From Whalleya microplaca (Eukaryota > Ascomycota > Sordariomycetes > Xylariales > Xylariaceae), in NCBI GenBank assembly GCA_022497155.1, contig MU385712.1, forward strand, positions 805,765 through 869,764: a DNA stretch of 64,000 bases, given 5' to 3'. Below the pieces are notes generated by a model that was not told where the DNA came from, made no database searches, and saw only the letters and a list, made by a program, of their open reading frames with translations. Positions within the stretch are counted from its first letter, which is position 1. Each line of letters starts with the position of its first letter. Shown in pieces: positions 33,816 to 44,452 of this stretch. A program made the position numbers and the translations under genes.

Positions 33816-35599
33816 CCTCTGGACTACTATGCTCGCCTTGGTTGGTAAATTACGCTCACAAGATCCTGGCTGTATGATAGCGGGTTGGGATTTAATACAT
33901 TTTAAATACGCGGAAATTGCGGTGACGTGGTAGAGTACGGGACGAGAGAGAGGACAGGATAGGGGCGGGAAACGAAACAGCAGACTTGACACTCTCCACG
34001 ATTGGTTCTTGGGGAGAGACAGAAGGAAGGGAGGGAGGATTGTGATTTTAACCTTTTTGTTTCTTCCAAAGATATGCTCGGCGTTGGGGGGGATAAATGG
34101 AATTGGGAATAGCAGCATCGTCATCATCGTTGTCGTCTCTTCCGTTTTTGAAAGTCGTGTTCTGTTTACTACTCACATGCATGTCGTATTACCGTATTAC
34201 CTACCCTGTTTAGATACACTTCGTTAGGCATATGTACTGTCTTGTATGCAGCGCAGCACACGTACGTACGTACGGGCGGACGGGAACTTATGAAGAGATA
34301 GATGGATGGATGTTTTGTGAGGATTTACTCTGCCTGCTGTCTATCTAGGGGGTGTTATATACGTAGGTGTCTGATTATGAATACCTGCGGGATAGAGTGT
34401 ATGATGAAATATACGTATGCGGACAATATCATACAGCAATGTTGGGCATATGCGGCATGTAAAGCGGCTTCGATTGATACCATAGGAGCAGCGGCTCTTC
34501 CTGAATTACTACCCTACCCTAATTTTATAAAGTAAAACGGAGTCAAGCTTTTGTTGACATTATCTACCTACCTAAACCAAGGTTGTAGTCGTAACTATAG
34601 TCTAACGCTCCATAGTATTGTATATAGAGCCAAAGCCCACGCTACGAGTCTAAGAGGATCTATACCGATAATATGGACCTATACGTGAGTGCCAGCTTCC
34701 AGGCTAAGATGTTTCGCCAGCTTCGACCGCCTTAGCTTATGTCGAGGTGCTAGCTGCTCTCCTGTGTGCGTTGAATGCAAGACTAGAGAGGATTCTCATA
34801 TACATCATCTTTATATTTTCTATCATCTATCAGACTCCCTTTCTTCACCTCTTACTGTTGTCTGTATATGAAGACAACTATGCGGCTACGCCTCACCAAA
34901 GTAGGTTTTGTATATACGTCCATCAAGTGCTGTGTGTAGGTGTCTCCATGTCTCCCCCTTCACCTGTCTGATGAAAATACAATTACTCTGTCGCTGTAGA
35001 CGAGCCTGTCTAGCTAGTGTATGTACATATATCCACAAGAGGCGAATAGACATCGAGTATACCCCATACTATGCCGATATCCTTCGACCCTAGAGCAAAA
35101 CATCCCTATCTATTTATTCGCTAGTCTTCACGATGACGGCACAGCAGTGCGGCGTATTAGAATATGATAAGATTGAACAGGAGAGCCACAACTCATGAAG
35201 TCACACCATACGTCACTCGTGTAGACATCATAAAAGGGGCCAGAACGAACAACACGCAAACCCCCGAACCAACAGCCTCATAATAACCATATATTAGATA
35301 TCTCTCCGGCACTGACACGATCCATAAAACCTCGTCGTCAGCTAGCCAGCTAAATAAATAGGCGCTCTAGTGTATCGGTATGTATTTACGCTTGCTCATG
35401 CCCAACCAGGGGTGTTCTAATATGTATGTATGTGTGCATCCACCACATCGTATAACAAGGCAGCCAGCCCCTTTTTCTAAGCAAGCTGACCCAACCTAAC
35501 CCAACCCAAGCCAACGCCGACCAGACCCCAACACGGTCGGTCATCCAATTCAGGAACCGCATCCCGTATCAAACCCGGTATCTCATCTGGTATCTAACC
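33816..35599. other. Convergent 3' region, no gene seen
   Basis: 1.8 kb between two convergent stop codons. Includes a short CGTACGTACG palindrome run near 34262. Long for two 3' UTRs, but no frame here has support. Confidence 0.55.
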
Positions 35600-37594
35600 T
35601 CACCTCCGTCCCCGCCTAGGATCCAACGCCTCGTTCCTTCTATAATCCCTAATCTCCTTCGTCCCCAGACTCCCCAAGCCGCCCTCACTCCTCCGCTCCC
35701 AGCCCCCGAGCCTCACAACCAGACACGTAGCATTATCGCCGTCCGCACTGACCTCCGTGGCGTACGCGACCACATCGCGCGCGCCCTGCTCGGGCGTCTT
35801 GGCCTCCTTGACCACATCCACGATCTCCTGATCGCTGAGCGACCCCGAAACGCCGTCCGACATCAGCGCCAGGAAGCTGTACTGCGCGGGCCCGAGCTCG
35901 GTGCGCGTGAGCTCGGGCTCCGCGGACACCCCCAGGCGCTTGGACCCCATGTCCCCGAACGCGCGCGAGTTCGCGAGCCCCTGGATCCGCTCCTCGCCGA
36001 ACGAGTCCGCGACGAAGGAGGTGGTGAAGCGGCGCAGGCGGTGCGATTCCGCGGGCGAGCCCGGGTGGTGGTCCGAGGTCAAGGGCCGCGCGAGCCCCGT
36101 CGTCGTCTCGCACAGCAGCACGCGCGTGTCGCCGACGTGGGCCACGAGGAGCGTGGAGGTGGCGGCGGGGTGCCAGAAGGGGGCGGGCGTGGGGGTCGAG
36201 ATGAGCGCGACGGAGGCGGTGGAGCCGCCCTTGAAGCGCGTGGGGCCGCCGATGACGCCGTGGCCCGAGGGGGGCGGCGGGTGGTGCGGGCTGCCGAGGA
36301 CCTCGTCGCGGTTGAGCGCCGTGTCGGAGACGTACGGGTCGTCCGGGTCGGGCTTGACGGCCTGCGAGCGCACGAAGTCCAGGTCCGCGCGCAGGAAGGC
36401 GTACATGAGGACCGACTCGATGCTGACGGGGGGCTTGGCGGATTCCGGGTCCTGCTTCAGGTGGAAGTAGGGGGGGTGGAAGCGGCGGAAGTAGCCGCCG
36501 ATGGTGGTCTTGTATTCCTTTACGAGTTTCCTTTGCAATTGCAAGGCTTTTGATTGTGAGACCTTGGCTGGCACGGGCTTGTCGCCTGCGATGGCATCGG
36601 ATTTCTCGATTTCTTGAATAGCGCCGTGAGTATCTGCTTCGGGGATTTCAGCCGTCGCCGCGACCTGTTCCGAACTCTTTATGTCCAGGCTGTCGAGCTT
36701 CTTTTGCCCGCCGGCTTCCGCATCAGACAGGATCTGGACTGGCCTCCCTCCAGACTGTGAATCAGGGTTTCGATTCCTTCGCAGTGCCCGGAGGCTGCTT
36801 TTCAGCTCGAACTCCACGGCGGCCTCTTCTATATACCCGTGGAGTTCGTCTCGAAGAAAGTCACTGCATTGGGTGCCCCCATGACCATCGAAGACTCCGA
36901 AATAGAAGACCTGGGGATCCCCAAACGCACTATCTGCCGGTGTGCCCTCCCCGCTCTTGGTCATAGCACTTCTAACAAGGCTTATAGGCGCACGCCTGGC
37001 AAAGGCCGGTATATCGATGGTCCCGGCCTGGTTCGTGTCTTCGTTGTAAGGGCGAGACCCCCTCGAGTCAGCAGCGCCAAAGTGGTGCTTGGCGCTTCGC
37101 AGCGGTATGCGAACGACGGTCAAGTCGCGATTGGGCGGGAGATGGGGTGGTGAGACGGGTTGCGTGCCCGAGCCTGCGGTATGAGGTGCCGCAGCCGAGC
37201 GAGGTAACTTGTGGTGAGGGCCGGTCTGCATTCGCGAGTCCGGGTGAAGCGAAGAGGATGGGAGATGTGTCACGAAGTAGGTGTGAAATCCACGTCGAGG
37301 GCTGTGAGAGGGCGACGGCGGTGGGACATTCTGCGGTTCGGCGGGTGACTGCGTAGCATCGGCATCTGGTGCTGTCGAGAGTGATCTGGACTGGCGCTGG
37401 ATATCTCTGAATGGTGGACCTGTCACGCGTTCGGCAGTTGCTCTGTGGGCATACGTTCGGGTTCGTGCTGGTGCTGGTGCTGGTGTTCGCGTTCGCGTTC
37501 GCATTCGCGCCTGTGCTTCGACGAAGGTTGCGATGAAGCCTAGACAGCCACCGCAGACATGTAAGTTCAACCCCGGTTTCTCGTAGACACCCAT
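35600..37594 (-). CDS. ptc6: Mitochondrial PP2C-type phosphatase, PTC6-like
   Basis: Intronless 664-aa protein from ATG 37592-37594. PP2C motifs are in order: SRPYNEDTNQAG, FYFGVFDGHGG (metal-binding Asp-Gly), TLLVAHVGDTRVLL, RAFGDMGSKRLG, LMSDGVSGSLSDQEIV and the C-terminal GDNATCLVVRLGGWERR, which is characteristic of the Ptc6/Aup1 group. The N-terminus is long, Arg/Thr/Pro-rich and basic (MRTRTRTPAPAPARTRTY at about 31), then RQSRSLSTAP, fitting a mitochondrial presequence; initiation at the second Met is possible. Yeast Ptc6 is a Ser/Thr phosphatase acting on pyruvate dehydrogenase and required for mitophagy. An acidic/Gln insert around residues 280-370 interrupts the catalytic domain, as in other fungal members. 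Confidence 0.9.
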   Translation of the reverse strand: MGVYEKPGLNLHVCGGCLGFIATFVEAQARMRTRTRTPAPAPARTRTYAHRATAERVTGPPFRDIQRQSRSLSTAPDADATQSPAEPQNVPPPSPSHSPRRGFHTYFVTHLPSSSLHPDSRMQTGPHHKLPRSAAAPHTAGSGTQPVSPPHLPPNRDLTVVRIPLRSAKHHFGAADSRGSRPYNEDTNQAGTIDIPAFARRAPISLVRSAMTKSGEGTPADSAFGDPQVFYFGVFDGHGGTQCSDFLRDELHGYIEEAAVEFELKSSLRALRRNRNPDSQSGGRPVQILSDAEAGGQKKLDSLDIKSSEQVAATAEIPEADTHGAIQEIEKSDAIAGDKPVPAKVSQSKALQLQRKLVKEYKTTIGGYFRRFHPPYFHLKQDPESAKPPVSIESVLMYAFLRADLDFVRSQAVKPDPDDPYVSDTALNRDEVLGSPHHPPPPSGHGVIGGPTRFKGGSTASVALISTPTPAPFWHPAATSTLLVAHVGDTRVLLCETTTGLARPLTSDHHPGSPAESHRLRRFTTSFVADSFGEERIQGLANSRAFGDMGSKRLGVSAEPELTRTELGPAQYSFLALMSDGVSGSLSDQEIVDVVKEAKTPEQGARDVVAYATEVSADGDNATCLVVRLGGWERRSEGGLGSLGTKEIRDYRRNEALDPRRGRR

Positions 37595-38750
37595 TCTAGA
37601 CTAGTCTTGGACTGACCATAGGTATCTTTCAGAGACCACCGTTTCGGTGGTCCACGGGCGAGGGCCATTGTGTCAGACGTGTCCGACGACGTTCAGTCGA
37701 CCCGAGTGGGATCTATTCGTGTGAAGCTTTACAACCTAGTTGTAGAACACATCCAGCAAGCGTGGGGAGTTCCGGCAGATGTAGTGTAAGAGTGTGTGAG
37801 AGTGTATAAGAGTATGTAAGAGTATGTAAGAGCGTCAGACGTCGTTTTGTTGAGCTCCCCGGCGCAGAGTCGCAAAGTCGCAAAGTGCGAAAAGGAGTTT
37901 CTCCGACGCGGTCGGTGTAAGAGAGGCAGAAGTGAGATCGGTATCATAACAAAAGAAAGGGTACAGATTACACTGTATAAAATAGGCAATATTGATGAAC
38001 CAGTTCTAAATGAAGACGTCTCAGCGCAAGAAGGAGAATCGTTTGTTCCGCTGGCCAGCTACGCAATGTAAGGGAACATGTATGTAGTTGTAATGATTGT
38101 TGAGACAACCTTGAGTCGATGTGGCGTTGAAAATGTATGCGTATCGTCTGGATCGGACGGCACATACGTATGTACGGTATTTCTTACCTTATAAGTTGTT
38201 ATTACCTATTAGTTATGTACTGGCCAAGGACGAACCCAAAGGCCTGGCTACACTGCTACAGCGCGGCGGGGGCTGGTGACGGAGGGGCGGGTCACTAACC
38301 CCACCAACTAACTGTACCGTAGCGGGGTTAACCTTGAAGACGGCATTACCAGCACCTGCAAACCACAACCTTACTCAATGGCAGCAGATTGTAACTACGT
38401 AACTAGGTAGAATTGGGATTCTTCTACCTATGCATATGTAGCCGATAATGGCGTAACTTATAATTCTAACGATCTATGGAAGCATATTGAATCTTACGGG
38501 TGCTTCCGCAGATACCGCTATAACATGTATGGACATTTATCACACTTGAGAGTCTTGCCAAGCCATCAAATGTCGTCATTCCCGACTCTGTAGACTTTCA
38601 TTGGTTGGTGCTTCGTGATAAGATAATGTATGCATGTATGTACCTGGACAGATGGGTAAATGGCTTAAATAAATCTCATTCCAACATCTTCACAAACATG
38701 CGGATTACATCCCATTACATCCCTATAGGTATACACCATCTTCTATACCT

Positions 38751-38791
38751 TGCTGCTGCTACTACATGCTGCTGCTACTACATGCTGCTGC
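38751..38791. repeat. 16-nt tandem repeat TGCTGCTGCTACTACA, 2.5 copies
   Basis: Two perfect units and a partial third, then a CCA run. Non-coding minisatellite. Confidence 0.75.
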
Positions 38792-39047
38792 CACCACCAC
38801 CAAGAAAACCCCATCCAGTGATCGGGCTAGCCAAACACGCATAGCTCATATGCTGCTGCACGACTCCACCTCCACGAGGTTACATCTAGACTACAGAAAC
38901 GACGCAGATCCGTTGCACTCGTCGTTGAACTAAGTAAAAGATTAGAGGTCGCCTCTCACTCACTCTTCCTCTCGGCACACGGCAGCACTACATACCAGCA
39001 TACATACTACTAGAAGCTGTCGACATCCCGATTCCCGAGGATCTCAC

Positions 39048-39063
39048 TTTTTTTTTTTTTTTT
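39048..39063. repeat. T16 homopolymer
   Basis: Sixteen T followed by A-rich sequence, about 300 bp before the transporter ATG; poly(dA:dT) tracts exclude nucleosomes in fungal promoters. Confidence 0.8.
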
Positions 39064-39190
39064 AAAGAAAAAAATTTAAATTTATTTTATTACGTACATA
39101 TATTGGTTGTGTCCTTCACTTCGCACAACCCCCATTACACACACTAGACTTGAACCACCCTGCCGGTACCACCGAAGCGGCCGGATTATT

Positions 39191-39373
39191 ATGTCTATTT
39201 CGAATGTCGGTTCCGTCATCCTCCACCTCGTTGTGTTCCTGACGACCCTGGTTAACTTCCATTCCGCGCTCGCGCACGTGGAACCCGTCCTGCTGCTCGG
39301 CCTCTACATAGTCTCGAAGCTGTTCAGTCGCACCCCCGACGACTTCTGCATGCTGAAATGTCCAGATCTATAA
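39191..39373 (+). other. Hydrophobic 60-codon ORF overlapping the transporter start
   Basis: ATG at 39191 to TAA at 39371-39373, overlapping the transporter ATG (39358) by 16 nt in another frame. It reads VILHLVVFLTTLVNFHSALA then VLLLGLYIVSKLF and has strongly C/G-ending codons, unlike random leader DNA. Could be a uORF repressing the transporter or a small membrane peptide. It could also be an accident of GC-rich DNA. Confidence 0.35.
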
Positions 39374-41180
39374 CCTCCCAGGTCGACGTCGAGGTCGCCG
39401 AAAATGGCTACATGACCCCCCGCGAGGACTACTTCTTCCGCAGCGCATCGTCGCCCGTCCTGTCAAACCGAATCCGTGACCAGGACCGCAAGAGGCCGCC
39501 GCCGACTAACCCTCTCTATAGTGCTCCCCCTAATGCCGAAAGTCTGGCTAGGATGATCTCTAATGCGCGGAAAGACAAGATCACGAAGATTGGTATTCGT
39601 GATCGGATATGTTGTCACCAATGGACTTGGTTCACTATGGTATACTCACATATTTTAAGTTTCTCTAAAGCCTGTTCATAATTACTGACTACCATATAGA
39701 CTATGGTAAGTCGAAACGCCTCATGAGAGTAATGGAACCGTTCACAATATTCAACAACATATACAGGCAACGGGTGGCATTGCCAATGTGCTCCATTCGA
39801 GTAAGTGCTCGCCAACAACCTAAATATGAAACCTATTTAACGGCATTTAAGTCTGGAATTCCTACCGAGGTGACTGGATATGGTATATAGGGCTGATCTT
39901 TTTTCTCTTCAATATTTGCCTTTTCATCATGAATTGCGTCCTGATCACCATGAGGTTTATAATGGTGCCTGGGTCCTTCATGCACTCTTTTCTAGACCAG
40001 ATGGAGTCTCTCTTCATCCCGGCTGTGGTAAGCTCCACTCGACTTTCTTGTCATAAAATATCTCACGCATCTTTAACAGGTCGTATCGTAAGTTGTCCAG
40101 TGCTAGATCATATCTCACTTGCCTTCGCCGTCGTTGACAATGGAACAGCTGCGGTACCATTCTCATAAACACGTGTGAATACGGCATCCCGAAGACGGGC
40201 CCATGGCTGCAGCACGCGATGGAGTGGATGTACTGGATCTACGTCGCGGTCAGCGTGGTCGCAAGCGCCGGCATGTACTTGATCCTGTGGTCGACCCAGT
40301 AAGGAAGAATTCTGGCTTGAGTCTTTTGACCATTCAATTCTAACTTCTATCTTACAGAATATTTCCAATTCATACTATGACGCCTGTCTGGGTGTTTCCC
40401 GGGTATCCGTTATTGTTGACGGCCCCTTTCGCAGCCAACCTCATACAGGCGGACAGGGTTGGTCCGGGTGATCCGGAAGTCCATAGGCTGGCCATCGCAA
40501 TGTGCGCTATTGCCGTGCAGGGGACGGGATTCCTTATCAGCTTCATGATCTGTGCTGCGTTCATATACCGTCTTATGACCCAGAAGCTTCCACGGGATAT
40601 GCAACGTCCCGGTGTGGTGAGTTCGTTGGTGATCGAAGTCACCGTGAAGAGGCATATTAACACAAAACAGTTCATCTCGATCGGTCCCAGCGGCTTCACA
40701 GTCGCCGGCCTAGGTACGCCCCACCCTCATAGTCTCCATCTCCATCCTCATCCCACTAACCCTCTTCCCAACCCCCCAGTATCCCTAGGCCAACAATCCG
40801 CGACGATCCTCCCGCCCGACTTCCAGGGCGAGCCGCACGCGGTGCCCATCCTGCAAGTCCTGTCGACGATCGCGGGGCTGTGGCTGTGGGGGCTGAGCCT
40901 GTGGTTCTTCCTGGTGTCCGTGGGCTCGCTGTGGAAGTACACGCGCCGCGACCACTCGATCATGCCCTTCCAGATGACCTGGTGGTCCTTCGTGTTCCCC
41001 AACACCGCGCTCGTCACCGCCACCCTGCAGCTCGGCGCCGCGCTGGGGAGTAGTGGCTTGCGCGTCTTCGGATGCGTCATGGCGGCCGCGCTGGTCGTGG
41101 TTTGGGTGCTGGTGTTTGCGACTATGGTTAGGTGTCTGTGGAATCGCACGTTGTTGTGGCCGAGGGAGCTTGAGAGGTAG
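39358..41180 (+). CDS. TDT-family transporter (malate/C4-dicarboxylate or sulfite, Mae1/Ssu1 type)
   Basis: Nine exons: 39358-39639, 39700-39705, 39767-39800, 39852-40027, 40080-40087, 40149-40298, 40358-40616, 40671-40713, 40780-41180; total 1359 nt, 452 aa, every junction in frame with GT-AG. Exons 2 (6 nt) and 5 (8 nt) are microexons. They are needed to give WTWFTM-TM-ATGGIANVLHS and FIPAV-VVS-CGTILINTCEYG, which match the family sequence I know. About ten membrane helices follow, e.g. IGLIFFLFNICLFIMNCVLI, YWIYVAVSVVASAGMYLILW and VLVFATMVRCLW. The N-terminus is cytosolic and charged. Family members move malate, other C4-dicarboxylates or sulfite across the plasma membrane; which one applies here is not decidable by eye. 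Convergent with Rtp1. Confidence 0.9.
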
Positions 41181-41636
41181 GAAATCCGGGATGATATAGT
41201 TACTGAGGGGAGATCTCGTGTTGTGGGTGAAGAGTCATGGTATTTTAGATGACCGAATATGCATTGCAAGCTGCGAACATGGTCGGTTGGTTATACCCAG
41301 ATTATAGAGGCACTAGCAGGACGTTTGTTTGGAGCTTAGAAAGAGCCCCAGAACTGGGATGCTTATCTGTTGATCCATCGCATTTTCTCATAGCGAAGCG
41401 ATGTTGTTTGAGAAGACTTCGCGTTGGTTTACAAGGTTATGGCATAGAGAAAAAGGGCAAAGTCGAGCGTGGCTCGACGCTTGATATGGCTCATTTCTAA
41501 TACATTCAATCATACCAATAATCCCAGTGTCATAATTCGTACTTAGATCGTCCCGTGAGTATTGCAAAATATGGTGGACATATTTCATAGTAGAAATGCC
41601 TGAGTATCATAGTAAAGATACCTAGATACCCTCCCC
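41181..41636. other. Convergent 3' region
   Basis: 456 bp between the transporter and Rtp1 stop codons. AT-rich, presumably 3' UTRs; nothing else seen. Confidence 0.6.
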
Positions 41637-44452
41637 CTACTCAACCTCCTCAATCCTCGGCCTCCTCCCCGTCTCCAGCCCCGGTAACCTCGGACCCTCA
41701 CCACCCACATCCAACCCCAACCCCTTAATCCTCCCAACGACCGGCGCCTCCTCACCCCTCCCCACCTCCGGAACCAACTCCATCAACCGCCAGTTCTCCA
41801 AACTCTCCAGCACATCCCCCGCATGCCGTCTAACCAGCCCATCCGAGTCCCCGCGCGCCACATACCCCAGCACGCGCGCGATCTCCCCTTGCCCCCGCGC
41901 ATCGAGCCCGAACCCCAACTGCCTCCCGCGCTCCCGCGCGTCCGCGAGCGCGCGCACGAACGCCAGGATCAAAAGCGCCGCCGCGCGCCGCAGGATCCCG
42001 GTTTCCGGTCCGGTCTCGAGGGTCAGGATCGCGACGCTCAGGTCGACGGCCGCGGCGACCGCGGACGCGCCGACGCCGGAGATGTTGGTCGACAGCGCGC
42101 AGCTCAGGAGCGAGAGCGCCGAGGTCCGGATCCGGATGTCCTCTGTCCCGCGCTTGCTTTCCCAGCCGTGCACGATTTGGGATAGGAGGTGCTGGTCTTC
42201 GGCATCGATGTCGTCGTCATCGGTGGCGGTGGGGGCGTCTTCTGGGTCTTCTTTGCGCTGCTTCTGCTGGCGCAGCCGCTCCTCGCGCTGCTGTCGCGCT
42301 TCGGTCTTGGGGCGCTGCGCGCGCCGGCCCGCGATGGAGAGGAGCGCCTCGCTGACCTGCGCGGCCGTCTCGCCCGCGAACGTCTCCCCGAGGCGCTGGA
42401 TCACCTGCAGCAGGGCCTCGCCGAAGCGCAGGCGGGTATCGGTGTTCTCGCGCTCGCGGGCGTCGACGTAGTGCTCGAGGATCTCCTTGGTGGTGGAGCG
42501 GGGGTGGCGGTTGGCGAGCTGCGCGAACAGGCGGATCACCGTCAGGTTGATGTAGTCGTCGTCCTCGTTCAGCAGCGACGAGAGCAGCACGAGCGTGGCT
42601 TGGATGTCGAGGATCGCGCTGTTGGCTTGGATCAGGCTTGAGAGGAGGTTCAGCCCCTCCGAGCGCACGGGTGGCGGGGAGTCTGGCTGTGTGATGTACG
42701 AGATGGCGAGGCCGTAGGTCTTGCGGTCTTCCACTTGGCGGTCTGTGGGTTCTGAGGGGCGGTCTGAGGGGTCGTCCACCGCGTCTCGGTATTTCAGAAG
42801 TAGAGAGAGGTTGTGGGCTGTCTGTGATACGTCGGCTACCTGCGATCGGCTAACTCGTTCAAGCGAACCTTCGATCGATGAAAGAAGGTCGCTGCGGACG
42901 CTTGATTTCTGGAAACCTGGTGCCGTGACCACGAGATTCAGCAGACTAAGCGCCACAGCCGTAGCATCATCGCTCGTTGACGGCGTCTGGAAGTCACTCA
43001 GTATCTGGCCGACAAGCTCGAGCATCTGCTTCCAGTTTGCGATTAGTCGGTCAGGCAGGGCATCCATCATCTTTTGGAGGACTTTAGCCTCAACGAGCTG
43101 CGTTGTTGGGTCGTTTAGTTCTTCCTTTTTGGGAACAATTTTGATCTCGTCAGCGGACTCTGGGGATTTAAGGGAGCCTTGTAGTAAGCCCAGGAACAGC
43201 GTAGAGATATCTGAATCAGACCCAACCGATCGAAGAAGATCCACGAAAGCGTCTGTCTTCGACTCTAAGACTTGCCAATTCAACTCGGGCATTGCAATGT
43301 CGTTCGTATTTCCTCGAAGACGCTTGACCTGGAGGTCGGTGTCTCCAACCTTATCATAATTCCATTGGATCTTAGATGCATCGTTGTTACCATTAAAGAG
43401 TAGATGACTAAGCAGTCCTTGGAACTTCTCAGTAGACCCTGTGAGTTTGAGGTAGACCTCGAGAAGAATCCTCGCTGGGTGACGATATCGCTCGTCGATT
43501 TCCTTACTTGCAGATGGCCATGAAGATAGTGACCACAGCGGCAGCATCAGCGGTGCAAGCAACCGCTTAGTCAAGCCTGGATTAGGATGCGAGTTTAGTA
43601 AGGAAGACAAACGTTTGAGTGCAGCGTAGAGCGCATCTGATTGAACGAGAATCGTCTCTTTCCGTAGGTCGACCACCTCATCTAGACCGGCACTAAATAC
43701 TACGGGCTCCTTTTCAGGTTCTCGAGAGGATAAGGTAGGATTTATCTGGGCGAGCATTGGCTCAGCGAAAGCTTTCCATCCCGGTGTCCCTGTGAGGAGT
43801 CAGCATCTGCAGTCACTAAATATTCACATGGCTCCGACCCATACCAGGAGCACCAAACTGCTTCCGACCTAGGACACCAAAGCCGATTATATAAGCGGCA
43901 GCTTTGGCAAGGTCTGCACCATCTTTTCCATCTAGAAGGGCCAGAAGCTGGGGTGCGATACCAGGAAACCACTCCTCAGGACCAACCGTCGCTGGTGGAG
44001 TGGATAGGAGGCTTGAGGCTAACTTCAAAGCCTCCATGGTGATATTGGCTCCTTGCTTGTGAGGCTCCGCCGCTTCGGCCGCTCTCACGGTACTCGTCGG
44101 GTCGACGGAGAAGATGAACTCGAGCGTGGCCCGGACACCGTCAGGTCGCAGGGGAAGCAGGGTCAGAACATCCATAAGAGGAGTTCGAAGCCATCCGGGA
44201 ACGCCATCTGGCTTGATCAAAGCGTTCAAGGAAGATATGAGCGCGAAAGTACCGGTCCTTAGACAAGTTCAGAGATGGGAATCGATGATGGACGAAATCC
44301 GCATCTACCTACCTCGATGTGAGAGAACTAAACTCTTTTTGGCCTTCAGCACGCAATGCTTCATCACCCGTGGGTGAGAATGCTTTCGACGCTGCATTCT
44401 CTACGGCAGATACCAGAGTATCCTTTCCTCTGCCATCCCTCTGGTCAGCCAT
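41637..44452 (-). CDS. rtp1: RNA polymerase II assembly factor Rtp1 (TANGO6-like)
   Basis: Three exons: 44452-44313, 44257-43845 and 43789-41637, 901 aa. Joins read SSLTSR-TGTFALISSLN and KQFGAPG-TPGWKAF. It is an all-helical HEAT-like protein. The N-terminal part (LIKPDGVPGWLRTPLMDVL, AAYIIGFGVLGRKQFGAPG) and two conserved C-terminal blocks identify it. RTP1_C1 lies around residue 557 (PPPVRSEGLNLLSSLIQAN, DDDYINLTVIRLFAQLANRH); RTP1_C2 around 725 (HGWESKRGTEDIRIRTSALS). Between them is a charged linker (RQQREERLRQQKQRKEDPED). Yeast Rtp1 acts in the cytoplasm in assembly and nuclear import of RNA polymerase II; human TANGO6 is the relative. The frame stays open before ATG 44452 but without another ATG. 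A core, single-copy type gene. Confidence 0.88.

Larger units (their letters stand above)
37595..39357. other. Intergenic, divergent promoters with repeats
   Basis: 1.8 kb between the PTC6 start and the transporter start. It holds a 16-nt tandem repeat, a T16 tract and an overlapping uORF (listed). No separate gene is supported. Confidence 0.6.

Noticed and set aside
36041..36553. 170-codon plus-strand frame rich in Gly/Arg/Val
   Set aside because: Antisense shadow of the PTC6 gene.
42189..42641. 150-codon plus-strand frame
   Set aside because: Antisense to the Rtp1 coding region; open only because of the high-GC codon use of the real gene.
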